Part shown: piece by piece, positions 15,421-23,656 of the stretch
Numbering within the stretch: the first letter of the stretch is position 1
How the letters are laid out: each line of letters begins with the position of its first letter
NCBI GenBank assembly: GCA_902792005.1
Contig: CADAXW010000009.1
Coordinates: forward strand, 1 to 42,468
DNA length: 42,468 nt
DNA from: an uncultured Lachnospiraceae bacterium
GTDB lineage: Bacteria > Bacillota > Clostridia > Lachnospirales > Lachnospiraceae
Direction: 5' to 3'
Notes under the pieces: generated by a model
Told to the model about the DNA's origin: nothing
What the model saw: the letters and a program-made list of their open reading frames with translations, nothing else
The model's database searches: none
Translations under genes and position numbers: made by a program

Positions 15421-16413
15421 GTGGAACAGGAAAACAAGATTTTACAGGAAGAGTTCGACGTGTCCCAGGAGATCATCGGTAAGCTTTCCGGCTACTATGA
15501 CTCCAAGGTCGTTGGACAGAAAATAATGAAATTTGCTTTAGTGGCAGCTGTTATGGCAGACGGACACATTTTGGTTGAGTCCGTGCCGGGTCTCGCGAAG
15601 ACAACAGCTGCCAAGGCCATTTCCGACGCAGTAGATGGAAAGTTCTCCCGGATTCAGTGTACTCCGGACCTGCTGCCCAGTGATATCATCGGTACCCAGA
15701 TCTATAACCAGTCCTCCGGACGGTTTGAAACGATCCTGGGTCCGGTATTTGCAAACTTTGTTCTTCTGGACGAGATCAACCGCTCCAGCGCAAAGACACA
15801 GAGTGCCATGCTGGAGGCCATGCAGGAGCGCCATGTCACCATCGGCGGCGTGACCTACCAGATGCCGGAGGATGTGTTCATCGTTATCGCAACCCAGAAC
15901 CCCATCGAGCAGGAGGGTACCTACCTGCTGTCCGAGGCGCAGACAGACCGTTTCCTCATTAAGGAGAAGATCACCTATCCGTCTCCGGAGGAGGAGGCAG
16001 AGATCCTGAACCGGATCGAGAGCGGTGCCATGGAGAAGACTCCGGCCGTGCTTTCCATTCAGGATATCGACCGGCTGCAGGCCATCACGGAGAAGGTTTA
16101 TGTGGATCCGTCCATCAAAAAGTATATCTCTTATATCGTAGACGCGACACGGCATGCCGATACGGTACTGCCGGAGGAGCTGGCAAGATATGTCAGAATG
16201 GGTGCCAGCCCCCGTGCTTCCATCGCATTCCTTAAGATCGCCAAGGCGGTGGCACTGCTCTATGGCAGAACCTATGTAACACCGGATGACGTTAAGGCAC
16301 TCCGGTATCAGGTGCTGCGCCACAGAGTGGAGCTGAACTATGCGGCTATCGCAGATGATGTTTCCGTTGAGACCATTATAGATAAGATCTTCGGCAGTAT
16401 CCGTACGCCGTAA
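15421..16413 (+). CDS. MoxR-family AAA+ ATPase, copy 1
   Basis: A 330-residue AAA+ protein of the MoxR group, thought to act as a chaperone-like ATPase for vWA-domain partners. Walker A is the MoxR variant VPGLAKTT (about residues 59-66), Walker B is FVLLDEINR (about 117-125), sensor 1 is in VIATQNP (about 156-162), and arginine fingers lie around TDRFLI. The C-terminal lid contains the GASPRA motif of the family. The start is GTG, placed by the third GGAG repeat. It heads a six-gene Bat-like operon with DUF58, two vWA proteins and a TPR protein. A second MoxR gene lies at 22700. Confidence 0.93.
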   Translation: MEQENKILQEEFDVSQEIIGKLSGYYDSKVVGQKIMKFALVAAVMADGHILVESVPGLAKTTAAKAISDAVDGKFSRIQCTPDLLPSDIIGTQIYNQSSGRFETILGPVFANFVLLDEINRSSAKTQSAMLEAMQERHVTIGGVTYQMPEDVFIVIATQNPIEQEGTYLLSEAQTDRFLIKEKITYPSPEEEAEILNRIESGAMEKTPAVLSIQDIDRLQAITEKVYVDPSIKKYISYIVDATRHADTVLPEELARYVRMGASPRASIAFLKIAKAVALLYGRTYVTPDDVKALRYQVLRHRVELNYAAIADDVSVETIIDKIFGSIRTP

Positions 16414-16426
16414 CAGGGATGTTATT

Positions 16427-17293
16427 ATGGATTACGATTATTTATCCAAGATCAGGGCCAATCTGACCCTGTATTCCAAAAAGAAAACTTCAAATCTTTT
16501 GGATGGAGGCTTCCGCTCGATCTTTCGCGGGCGGAGTCTTGATTTTGATGATCTTCGGGAGTATACCTACGGGGATAATGTCCGGGACATCGACTGGAAA
16601 TCCTCTTCAAAAACCGGAAAGACCCTGGTGCGCCGCTATATCGCGGAACGGAAGCACAACATCCTTCTGGTGGGTGATTCCGGCCTGAAAATGATCGCGG
16701 ATACGGAGGCGGGAGAGCCGAAGGAACGGCTGGCGGTGATGACGCTGGGTTCCCTTGGATATCTCGCAAATCGTCATGGGGATGATTTTGCCCTGCTGAT
16801 GAACCGTGGCGCAGGAATGGACTTCAGCTTCTTTAAGTCCGGAGAGGTACATTTTGAGCGGATCGTCCGTCGGTATGAAACCTCTATCGGCAAGGAGCCC
16901 AGAAAGAATCTGGGAGATCTTCTGGATTATGTGGCTGATAACTTCCGGAGAAGGATGCTGATCTTCATCATCACGGATATGGAGGGCGTATCCCATGTGG
17001 ACGACCGTCTGCTGAAGAAACTGACGGTACAGAGTGATGTTCTGTTCCTTACCATCGGGGATGCCTATCTGACAGGCGCTCCCTCCTTTGATGTGGAAGG
17101 GAACGGTTATGAACCCGATTTCCTCCAGACCTCGAAACGGCTGGCCCGGCTGGAGCGGAAAGAGCGGAAGGCACGTCATGAGATGTTTCTGACCCTTTGC
17201 AAGCGATATGATGTGGGCTTCACCGAGATCCAGAGAGAGGACGAGGTGGTGGACCGTATCGCAGAGCTGATGGAGGAGCACAGCCGGACCTGA
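16427..17293 (+). CDS. DUF58 domain protein, copy 1
   Basis: A 288-residue soluble protein matching DUF58 (YeaD-like, a divergent vWA-like fold). The signature segment is RGRSLDFDDLREYTYGDNVRDIDWKSS, followed by SKTGKTLVRRYIAERKHNILLVGDSG, where the last part is a degenerate metal-site strand (DSG). The central ITDMEGV region continues the fold. There is no membrane anchor, unlike the second DUF58 protein at 23657. It sits 13 bases after MoxR, its usual partner, and before the vWA genes. Biochemical activity of the family is unknown. The preceding ribosome-binding site (AGGGATG) is modest. Confidence 0.88.
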   Translation: MDYDYLSKIRANLTLYSKKKTSNLLDGGFRSIFRGRSLDFDDLREYTYGDNVRDIDWKSSSKTGKTLVRRYIAERKHNILLVGDSGLKMIADTEAGEPKERLAVMTLGSLGYLANRHGDDFALLMNRGAGMDFSFFKSGEVHFERIVRRYETSIGKEPRKNLGDLLDYVADNFRRRMLIFIITDMEGVSHVDDRLLKKLTVQSDVLFLTIGDAYLTGAPSFDVEGNGYEPDFLQTSKRLARLERKERKARHEMFLTLCKRYDVGFTEIQREDEVVDRIAELMEEHSRT

Positions 17294-17378
17294 CGGAACA
17301 GGATTCAGCGTGTAAATGTGCCGCCGAAGTGTAAGTTTATAAAGATACATATAAAAGTTACATATTGCTTACACGGAC

Positions 17379-17407
17379 GTCACAAAGAAATCACATAAAA
17401 GTATACT
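17379..17407 (+). promoter_or_regulatory. Possible internal promoter before the vWA genes
   Basis: -35 GTCACA (17379-17384), 17-base spacer, -10 TATACT (17402-17407). An overlapping TATAAT follows at 17407-17412. It lies in the only sizeable gap of the operon (17294-17464), which also has GTGTAAG/CTTACAC arms (around 17325-17374) enclosing an A+T-rich stretch. Confidence 0.5.
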
Positions 17408-17420
17408 ATAATTACGTATA

Positions 17421-17460
17421 AGTAAGTAAGGGTAAGTAAAAGTAAGAAAAAGGAAGTATC
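17421..17460 (+). repeat. Four degenerate 10-bp tandem repeats before a start codon
   Basis: Units AGTAAGTAAG, GGTAAGTAAA, AGTAAGAAAA and AGGAAGTATC; the last provides the Shine-Dalgarno for the ATG at 17465. It resembles the 11-bp array at 15389. Confidence 0.7.
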
Positions 17461-17464
17461 AGAT

Positions 17465-17950
17465 ATGGTTACCTCTGTAGAATTACAGGAGCCAATGTCA
17501 TATTATCTGTTCTGGTTGATTCTGGCGATCGTCGCCGTGGCAGCTGTTTTTTTCATTCAGATCTTTTTCCGTGTGATCCTGCGCGAGCAGCTGAAACGAC
17601 ACAGGGAGAAGAAACAGCCGAAGGTAAAGCCTCCGAAGAAGAAGCCCCTTCCGGTGCTGAAATGGGAGTACATGCAGCGCCTGGCATATCTGGAGCGGGG
17701 CATCCTCGGCGGGGCGTACTCCAAGCGTGCCGCATATCAGGAGCTGTCCATGCTCATCCGATCCTTCGTGAATGACGCCACCGGGATCAAGGTACAGAAT
17801 TTCTCCCTGCAGGAGATCCGAAGAGTGGGTATCCCCGGTCTTACGGCTCTGGTGCAGGAGTATTATGAGCCGGAATTCGCCGTGAGCTCCATGGCGGACA
17901 TCCGAGCATCCCTTTTCCGTACAAGAAAGGCAATCGAGTTATGGAACTGA
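17465..17950 (+). CDS. Small membrane protein of the Bat-like operon
   Basis: A 161-residue protein with one N-terminal transmembrane helix (about residues 13-38: YYLFWLILAIVAVAAVFFIQIFF), a very basic Lys/Pro stretch (KKQPKVKPPKKKPLP) and a helical cytoplasmic domain. Position and architecture resemble the DUF4381-type proteins that sit between DUF58 and BatA in Bat operons, but the sequence match is only suggestive. The helical domain (AYQELSMLIRSFVNDATGIKVQNFSLQEIRRVGIPGL) resembles the short helical partners in such loci. It overlaps the vWA gene by 10 bases, implying translational coupling. Function unknown. Confidence 0.78.
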   Translation: MVTSVELQEPMSYYLFWLILAIVAVAAVFFIQIFFRVILREQLKRHREKKQPKVKPPKKKPLPVLKWEYMQRLAYLERGILGGAYSKRAAYQELSMLIRSFVNDATGIKVQNFSLQEIRRVGIPGLTALVQEYYEPEFAVSSMADIRASLFRTRKAIELWN

Positions 17951-19011
17951 AATATCCCATAATTTTATATATCGGAATTCCCGTGCTGATCGTAGGACTC
18001 GTTTTGCTGCACATTTTCGGAAGAAAACAGAAGTATCATGGGGGGAAGAAGGTGGCAAACACCAAATTCTTCCGGGGACTTCAGGAGTATGAGAGTCAGA
18101 AGCAGCTGCGCCGCGTGCTTGCGGTGGTTCTGGAGGTCTGCATCATCGGAGCTCTGCTCATGTCCATGCTGCTGGCTGCACGTCCTTTTAAGACGGAGAC
18201 CACCAGCAACGGCGTGAAGAAGCGGGATATCTTCCTGTGTCTGGACGTATCCTACTCCATCTGTTACCTGAACTATGATCTGGTGGACAGTCTGGAGAAG
18301 GTGGTGGCAGGTCTGAAGGGAGACCGTTTCGGGATCCTGATCTTCAATACCTCATCCGTTCTCTATGTTCCCATGACGGATGATTATGAATTCATCCAGC
18401 AGAAACTGGATCAGCTGAAGGAGTACTTCCGTCTGCAGCAGATCTATCAGGATCAGCAGTTCAACATTGATCAGGATTATTCCAAGATGATGGAAACCCT
18501 GGATTATTTTGACGCAGGAACCCTGGTAAACAACTATGCCAGAGGAAGCTCTCTCATCGGTGAGGGTCTTGCCAGCTGCGTCTACAGCTTCCCGCGTCTG
18601 GCCAGTGAGGACCGGACCCGTCTCATCATCATGGCAACTGACAATGCGGAAATGGCACTTTCCGACCCGCTGATCGAGCTGGACGGAGCCATTGATCTTG
18701 TGATCAAAAATCATATAAAAATGTTCGGCCTTTACCCGGATCAGGAAACCTACGATAAGGGAAACTATCGGGATTATACGTCTGACATGAAGGATTTCAA
18801 ATCCGGCGTGGAACGGACGGGAGGCAAGTTCTATCAGCAGTCCAAGACGCTGACCGTGGAGGATATCGTAGCGGATATCCAGAAGCAGGAGGCCCTTGAG
18901 GTGGATGAGCTGATCATAACCAAGGAGATCGACCAGCCGGAGGCATTTGCGGTCGCATTGATCGTATTTCTGACGCTGGGCTTCGGAGCAGGAGTGGTAT
19001 TAAAATCATGA
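17941..19011 (+). CDS. vWA-domain membrane protein (BatA-like)
   Basis: A 356-residue protein with N-terminal hydrophobic helices at about 7-24 and 58-78, a vWA domain (about 95-315) and a C-terminal helix (about 333-352). The MIDAS metal site is visible as DVSYS (D102). A later acidic strand, LIIMATDNAEM, fits the third MIDAS loop (normally TDG). The domain between the membrane helices faces the cytoplasm or cell surface depending on orientation, which cannot be decided here. It is a predicted target of the upstream MoxR ATPase, as in Bat operons. It overlaps the preceding gene by 10 bases and the next by 4 (ATGA), typical of a tightly coupled complex. Confidence 0.88.
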   Translation: MELKYPIILYIGIPVLIVGLVLLHIFGRKQKYHGGKKVANTKFFRGLQEYESQKQLRRVLAVVLEVCIIGALLMSMLLAARPFKTETTSNGVKKRDIFLCLDVSYSICYLNYDLVDSLEKVVAGLKGDRFGILIFNTSSVLYVPMTDDYEFIQQKLDQLKEYFRLQQIYQDQQFNIDQDYSKMMETLDYFDAGTLVNNYARGSSLIGEGLASCVYSFPRLASEDRTRLIIMATDNAEMALSDPLIELDGAIDLVIKNHIKMFGLYPDQETYDKGNYRDYTSDMKDFKSGVERTGGKFYQQSKTLTVEDIVADIQKQEALEVDELIITKEIDQPEAFAVALIVFLTLGFGAGVVLKS

Positions 19012-19973
19012 CAACACATCCGATTATATCCAATTACATCGTGATCCCTGTGTTGGCTGTGGTTCTGGCCGGTGTGCTGTACATGGTTCTCAGGAGACGG
19101 GAGGGGGTATGGTCCAAGATCATATCCATCCTTCGTGTGTCCCTGATCCTGGTACTGGCATTCCTGATCAACCTTCGTCCCGCCATGAAGCGCTACAATG
19201 CGGAGATTGAGCTGAAGAACATCGACGTGCTCTTTGTTGTGGATACCACCATCAGTATGTGGGCAGAGGATTATTCCGGGGATAAGACACGTATGGACGG
19301 AGTACAGGCGGCCTGCGATTATATCATGACAGAGCTGGCAGGAAGTAATTTCGCGCTGATCCGATACGATAACCGGGCACAGATCCTGGCACCCTTTACC
19401 CAGGACGGCAGGAGCGTGTCAGATGCATTTTCCACCATTAGACAGCCGGATACCTACTACGCAAAGGGAAGCAATCTGAATGTACCCTATGATGACATGA
19501 AGGATCTTCTCATCTCATCCTCCAAGAAGGAGGAGAGGAAGACCATCGTGATCTTCATCAGTGACGGTGAGAATACGGACCAGACGCCGCTTCGCAGCTA
19601 TGCGGATCTGGAGCAGTATGTGGACGGCGGCGCCGTGCTTGGCTTTGGAACCACCCAGGGCGGTAAGATGCAGGCGGACAACGGTTATTCCCGGAAGTAC
19701 ATCCAGGATCCGGAGAAGGGCGGAGACGCACTCTCTATTTTGAATGAGGAGAACCTGAAGAAGATTGCTGAGGATCTGCAGGTCGAGTATATCAATGTGA
19801 AGGCCCCGGAGGAACTGGGGGCTCTCACGGAGTCCATTAAAACAGGAAGCAGCGTCCGGATGGAGGAGACTGAAATGATCACCTATGAGGACATCACCTA
19901 TTATCTGGGTATGGCCCTTGCGGTGGTACTGATCTGGGAGATCATCACCCTCCTTCTGCAGAGAAAGCTATGA
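19008..19973 (+). CDS. vWA-domain membrane protein (BatB-like)
   Basis: A 321-residue protein with helices at about 9-28 and 39-56, a vWA domain (about 72-280) and a C-terminal helix (about 298-316). The MIDAS strand is FVVDTTISMW (D79-x-T-x-S), a Thr-containing variant of DxSxS. The third loop is VIFISDGEN, the classic SDG. This is a more canonical metal site than in the preceding vWA protein. The start overlaps the previous stop (ATGA). Together the two vWA proteins probably form a membrane complex controlled by MoxR and completed by the TPR protein that follows. Confidence 0.88.
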   Translation: MTTHPIISNYIVIPVLAVVLAGVLYMVLRRREGVWSKIISILRVSLILVLAFLINLRPAMKRYNAEIELKNIDVLFVVDTTISMWAEDYSGDKTRMDGVQAACDYIMTELAGSNFALIRYDNRAQILAPFTQDGRSVSDAFSTIRQPDTYYAKGSNLNVPYDDMKDLLISSSKKEERKTIVIFISDGENTDQTPLRSYADLEQYVDGGAVLGFGTTQGGKMQADNGYSRKYIQDPEKGGDALSILNEENLKKIAEDLQVEYINVKAPEELGALTESIKTGSSVRMEETEMITYEDITYYLGMALAVVLIWEIITLLLQRKL

Positions 19974-19982
19974 GGTACGCGT

Positions 19983-20891
19983 ATGGGCAAAAAAAAGAAG
20001 GAACTGCCGGACATCATCGCCGGGCAGGATGAAAAAAAGGAAATCAGTAAGGATACAAAGAACGGCAAGAACGGCAAGAACGGGAAGAACAAGAAGAAAT
20101 TCCGTCCCAAGAATCCCAGACTCTTCATGTTCTGGATGGATATTGCGGCAGTGCTTCTCTTGGCCTTCGGCCTCTACATGGGCATCCGTTATATGATGAA
20201 CAGCAGCTTCATCTCTGCGTATGAAGCCGGGAATTATGAAACGGAGCAGGAAGAGTCCCTGAAGAAGGTGAACCTGATCGAGAGCTATCTGCCCTATTAT
20301 AATCTCGGAAATGTAGCGTATCAGAACGAGGACTGGAATCTGGCCATTTCCTACTACAAGCAGGCACTGGAAAAGAATCCGCCCACCTACAAGGAGTGTC
20401 CTATCCGGATCAATCTGGCACTGGCAATGATCAAGAAGATCAATTTCAATGATCTCTCCACGGAGAAGAAGCTCCAGAGTGCCATCACACAGCTGCGCGC
20501 AGCCCGGGTGGTGCTTACTTCCCATGGATGTGCAGGGCCCGTGGAGGATGACGGACACAGTCCGGAGGCAGAGCAGCTGAAGAAGGACATCGATAAGATG
20601 CTGGAGCAGCTGGAGAATCCGGATCAGAATCAGGACCAGGATCAGAACCAGGATCAGGATCAGGACCAAAACCAGGATCAGAACCAGGACCAGGATCAGA
20701 ATCAGGATCAGGACGACAAGGAAACCGATGAGGAGAAGAAGCTGCGTGAGAAGCTGGAGGAGCAGCAGAGAGAGGCGCTTCAGGAGCGTTCCGACAAGCA
20801 GCAGCAACAGGATCAGCAGAATGAGAACTCCGGCGGCGGAGAGTCCGGCGGCGGACAGAACGAGCAGAACAACAGTGGAAAAACATGGTAA
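19983..20891 (+). CDS. TPR membrane protein with Asp-Gln/Asn-Gln repeat (BatC-like)
   Basis: A 302-residue protein. The N-terminus is highly basic with three near-identical NGKNGKNGKN-type repeats (about 26-36), followed by one transmembrane helix (about 49-70). Then comes at least one TPR motif (YNLGNVAYQNEDWNLAISYYKQALEKNPP, split across two helices). From about residue 214 a 31-residue stretch is almost only Asp, Gln and Asn, then a charged coiled-coil-like region and a Gly/Ser/Asn/Gln tail. This is the BatC-like end of the operon. The simple Asp-Gln repeat is flexible and acidic and probably varies between strains. A terminator follows at once. Confidence 0.82.
   Translation: MGKKKKELPDIIAGQDEKKEISKDTKNGKNGKNGKNKKKFRPKNPRLFMFWMDIAAVLLLAFGLYMGIRYMMNSSFISAYEAGNYETEQEESLKKVNLIESYLPYYNLGNVAYQNEDWNLAISYYKQALEKNPPTYKECPIRINLALAMIKKINFNDLSTEKKLQSAITQLRAARVVLTSHGCAGPVEDDGHSPEAEQLKKDIDKMLEQLENPDQNQDQDQNQDQDQDQNQDQNQDQDQNQDQDDKETDEEKKLREKLEEQQREALQERSDKQQQQDQQNENSGGGESGGGQNEQNNSGKTW
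20622..20714 (+). repeat. GATCAG/AATCAG/GACCAG simple repeat (Asp-Gln-Asn-Gln)
   Basis: Thirty-one codons restricted to GAT/GAC, CAG and AAT/AAC in alternating order inside the TPR gene. Unit length is mainly 6 with 12-base super-units, so slippage would keep the frame. Confidence 0.85.
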
Positions 20892-20893
20892 AC

Positions 20894-20922
20894 ATCGAGG
20901 AGGCGGAACCCGCCTCCTCGAT
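20894..20922. terminator. Hairpin between convergent TPR and pyk genes
   Basis: A perfect 13-bp stem (ATCGAGGAGGCGG paired with CCGCCTCCTCGAT) with loop AAC. The T-tract on the plus side is short (TTGTGTT). It probably serves both strands. Confidence 0.75.
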
Positions 20923-20927
20923 TTGTG

Positions 20928-22346
20928 TTATGCCTCAATACACTCAACCTTAATGATATTTGTATTTCCGCTGCGGCCGTCCATCAGTCCGCCGGTCAGA
21001 ACTACATTGTCTCCGGGCTTCAGGCCCAGCACCCGGGTGGCTTCCCGGATGGAATTGGAGAACATGGATTCCATGGAATCGTAGATCCCGCAAAGCATGG
21101 GGGTTACGCCCCAGGAGAGGTTCAGCTTGCGCCATACCTTTTCCGAGGTGGTCATGCCGATGATGTCCACCGGGCAGCGGAAGCGGCTGACCATGCGGGC
21201 GGTCCTTCCGGAAAGAGAATTCACAATGATACATTTTGCATTTACATCGATGGCCATGGAGCAGGTGGAGTGGGATACGGCATCCAGATTGTTGCGGATC
21301 TCCACATCCATTGCCTTGAATCGCTTTTTGTAATGGATGGTCTCCTCGGTTGCCTCGATGGTCCGGATCATGGCCTGCAGAGCCTCCAGAGGATACTTTC
21401 CGGAAGCGGTCTCGCCGGACAGCATGACAGCAGAGGTTCCGTCATAAACCGCATTCGCTACGTCGGAAACCTCAGCCCGGGTGGGACGGGGCTTCTCGAT
21501 CATGGACTCCAGCATCTCCGTTGCAGTGATCACGCGAGTGCCCAGCATGCGGCATTTTGTGATGAGACGCTTCTGGATGGCAGGAACCTCGTAGGCAGGG
21601 ATCTCCACACCCAGGTCGCCGCGGGCGATCATGATGCCGTCTGCGATCTCGCAGATCTCATCAATGTGATCTACGCCGGAGCGATTCTCGATCTTGGCAA
21701 TGATGTCCACGTCCTTTCCGCCGTTCTCGTCCAGGAAGGTCCGAAGGGACTGCACATCCTGCTTGTTGGAAACAAAGGATGCGGCCACATACTCGATCCC
21801 CTGCTGGATGCCGAACAGAAGGTCCGACTTGTCCTGCTCACTGAGGAAGACCTGGTTTAATACCTTGTTGGGGAAGTTCATGCTCTTCCGGTCGGAGAGA
21901 ACGCCGCCGGAGATACATTTGCAGATGGCATCATTACCCTTCAGGTCGGTAACCTCAAAGATGACCAGACCGTTGTTCACCAGGATCCTGTCCCCTACGT
22001 TCAGATCCTGAACCAGATGGTCGTAGCTGACGGAAACCCGCTCGTTGGTTCCCTCCACGTCCTCGGTGGTAAAGATGAAGGTGTCGCCTTCGCCGATGGT
22101 CACCTTGTGATCTGCAAAGGTCTTGATCCGGTACTCGGGACCCTTGGTATCCAGCATGATGGCTACGGGAGCGCAGAGCTTGGTGCGCACCTTCTTGATA
22201 AGATCGAATTTCTTTTTATGCTCCTCATGGGTTCCATGGGAGAAGTTCAGACGGGCCACATTCAGGCCGGCGCGGACAAGGGCTGTGAGCATCTCCTCGT
22301 TCTCGCTGGCGGGTCCGATGGTTGCTATGACTTTCGTTTTGCGCAT
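20928..22346 (-). CDS. pyk: Pyruvate kinase
   Basis: A 472-residue glycolytic enzyme converting phosphoenolpyruvate and ADP to pyruvate and ATP. It starts MRKTKVIATIGPAS, the typical N-terminus, then LNFSHG, MLDTKGPEYR, the signature IIAKIENRSGVDHIDEI (catalytic Lys), MIARGDLGVEIP, and TRAEVSDVANAVYDGTSAVMLSGETA. The C-terminal allosteric domain is present; the extra PEP-utilising-like domain found in some Firmicutes enzymes is absent. GGAGGA precedes the ATG at the right distance and a consensus-like promoter lies 36-64 bases upstream. It is inserted, on the opposite strand, between the two MoxR operons. The gene reads in full without defects. Confidence 0.97.
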   Translation of the reverse strand: MRKTKVIATIGPASENEEMLTALVRAGLNVARLNFSHGTHEEHKKKFDLIKKVRTKLCAPVAIMLDTKGPEYRIKTFADHKVTIGEGDTFIFTTEDVEGTNERVSVSYDHLVQDLNVGDRILVNNGLVIFEVTDLKGNDAICKCISGGVLSDRKSMNFPNKVLNQVFLSEQDKSDLLFGIQQGIEYVAASFVSNKQDVQSLRTFLDENGGKDVDIIAKIENRSGVDHIDEICEIADGIMIARGDLGVEIPAYEVPAIQKRLITKCRMLGTRVITATEMLESMIEKPRPTRAEVSDVANAVYDGTSAVMLSGETASGKYPLEALQAMIRTIEATEETIHYKKRFKAMDVEIRNNLDAVSHSTCSMAIDVNAKCIIVNSLSGRTARMVSRFRCPVDIIGMTTSEKVWRKLNLSWGVTPMLCGIYDSMESMFSNSIREATRVLGLKPGDNVVLTGGLMDGRSGNTNIIKVECIEA

Positions 22347-22381
22347 GGGATTCCTCCTGATTCTATCTTCACTTTGATTTT

Positions 22382-22410
22382 CATTCTACCATGCACAGGT
22401 CGGTTTTTCA
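22382..22410 (-). promoter_or_regulatory. Promoter of pyk
   Basis: Minus strand: -35 TTGAAA (22405-22410), 17-base spacer, -10 TAGAAT (22382-22387). Confidence 0.75.
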
Positions 22411-22463
22411 ATTATCTTAGCCTTTAGTTTGGCAGTTTGTCATTTCACAAAAATACGGTTTTT

Positions 22464-22484
22464 GATATTCGATATTGGAATATC
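22464..22484. promoter_or_regulatory. Inverted repeat, possible operator
   Basis: GATATTC and GAATATC separated by seven bases (GATATTG), between the divergent pyk and MoxR-2 promoters, about 20 bases upstream of the MoxR-2 -35. Further GATAT/TATATG motifs surround it. The operator role is a guess from position. Confidence 0.4.
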
Positions 22485-22504
22485 ACGATATGCGTATATG
22501 TCAT

Positions 22505-22533
22505 TTGTCACGGTCCGCAGTTTTCGGTATAAT
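22505..22533 (+). promoter_or_regulatory. Promoter of the second MoxR operon
   Basis: -35 TTGTCA (22505-22510), 17-base spacer, perfect -10 TATAAT (22528-22533). It leaves a leader of about 160 bases containing a short imperfect hairpin (GTAAGTGAG with CTCATTTAC, 22551-22575). The rest of the 353-base gap between pyk and MoxR-2 shows nothing else I can support. Confidence 0.75.
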
Positions 22534-22699
22534 GATGATAGAATGAAAGGTAAGTGAGGGGTCGCTCATTTACGTGACAGTTGATAACATCAAAAATAAT
22601 TATAATGCGACGGCGCGAAATAAATGGTAGAATAAACAACACAGGCAAGCCGGTTTCCGCCGGGTCGGAACGGGCAGAGCAAAGGAAATGAGGAGAATT

Positions 22700-23632
22700 A
22701 TGGCAGACGTTCAGAAGATCAAATTAGTTCAGGACAATGTGAATAAGGTCATAAAGGGAAAGGAGCACGTGGTCCGCAAGGTGCTTGCTGCGGTGATCGC
22801 AGGAGGACATATCCTGATGGAGGATATCCCCGGAGTAGGAAAAACCACGCTGGCTACCGCATTTGCGAGAGCCCTTTCTCTGGATTATAAGCGTGTGCAG
22901 TTTACGCCGGACGTTCTTCCCAGTGATATCCTGGGTTTCTCCATGTATAACAGCGCCACAAAGGAATTCGAGTATCGCGCAGGTTCGGTTTTCTGTAATC
23001 TCTTCCTTGCGGACGAGATCAACCGTACCTCCCCGAAGACCCAGTCCGCGCTGCTGGAGGTCATGGAGGAGGGGACGGCTACCGTGGACGGCGTGACCCG
23101 GAGACTTCCGGATCCCTTCGTGGTGATCGCCACCGAGAACCCCTACGGTTCCTCGGGTACCCAGCTTCTGCCGGAGTCCCAGCTGGACCGTTTTATGGTA
23201 TGTCTTTCCATGGGCTATCCCATGCATGAGGATGCGGTAAAGATCCTGAAGGGAAATGCGCTGAACCCCATCTCCACTGTGGAAGCAGTGCTGGGTGTGG
23301 AGGAGTTGATCGGACTTCGCCAGGAGGCGAATAATCTTTACGTCCATGACGTGATCTATGAATACATCGTAAATCTGGTGGAAGCAACCAGAGCAAATGA
23401 GCTCTTCTCCATGGGGGCCAGCCCCCGGGGAACCATTGCCATGCTGAAGATGGCGAAGGCAATGGCGGTCATTGAGGGAAGAAACTATGTGACTGTAGAG
23501 GATGTGCAGTCCGTCACAAGGGATACCCTGGGACACAGAGTCAAGCTGGGACAGAGAACCCGGGCACAGGGCATCGATATGGACGGTGCGCTCCGCATGC
23601 TGCTGCAGATGGTACCGGCACCGAGAAGCTGA
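22700..23632 (+). CDS. MoxR-family AAA+ ATPase, copy 2
   Basis: A 310-residue AAA+ protein with a canonical Walker A, GVGKTT (in MEDIPGVGKTTLA, about residues 34-46), Walker B LFLADEINR (about 97-105), sensor 1 in VIATENPYGSSGTQLLPESQLDRF (about 138-161), and GASPRG in the C-terminal lid. It differs from the MoxR at 15421, whose P-loop is GLAKTT, so the two are paralogues rather than a recent duplication. The start at 22700 is preferred to ATG 22688 because AGGAG precedes it, though spacing is short. It heads a four-gene operon with DUF58, transglutaminase and DUF4230 genes, a common grouping. Confidence 0.93.
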   Translation: MADVQKIKLVQDNVNKVIKGKEHVVRKVLAAVIAGGHILMEDIPGVGKTTLATAFARALSLDYKRVQFTPDVLPSDILGFSMYNSATKEFEYRAGSVFCNLFLADEINRTSPKTQSALLEVMEEGTATVDGVTRRLPDPFVVIATENPYGSSGTQLLPESQLDRFMVCLSMGYPMHEDAVKILKGNALNPISTVEAVLGVEELIGLRQEANNLYVHDVIYEYIVNLVEATRANELFSMGASPRGTIAMLKMAKAMAVIEGRNYVTVEDVQSVTRDTLGHRVKLGQRTRAQGIDMDGALRMLLQMVPAPRS

Positions 23633-23656
23633 GGAAAAGAGGAAACGAGGAAACGA

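Noticed and set aside
20925-21860. 311-residue plus-strand frame opposite pyruvate kinase
   Set aside because: His/Gly-rich antisense product; pyk motifs on the minus strand are unambiguous.
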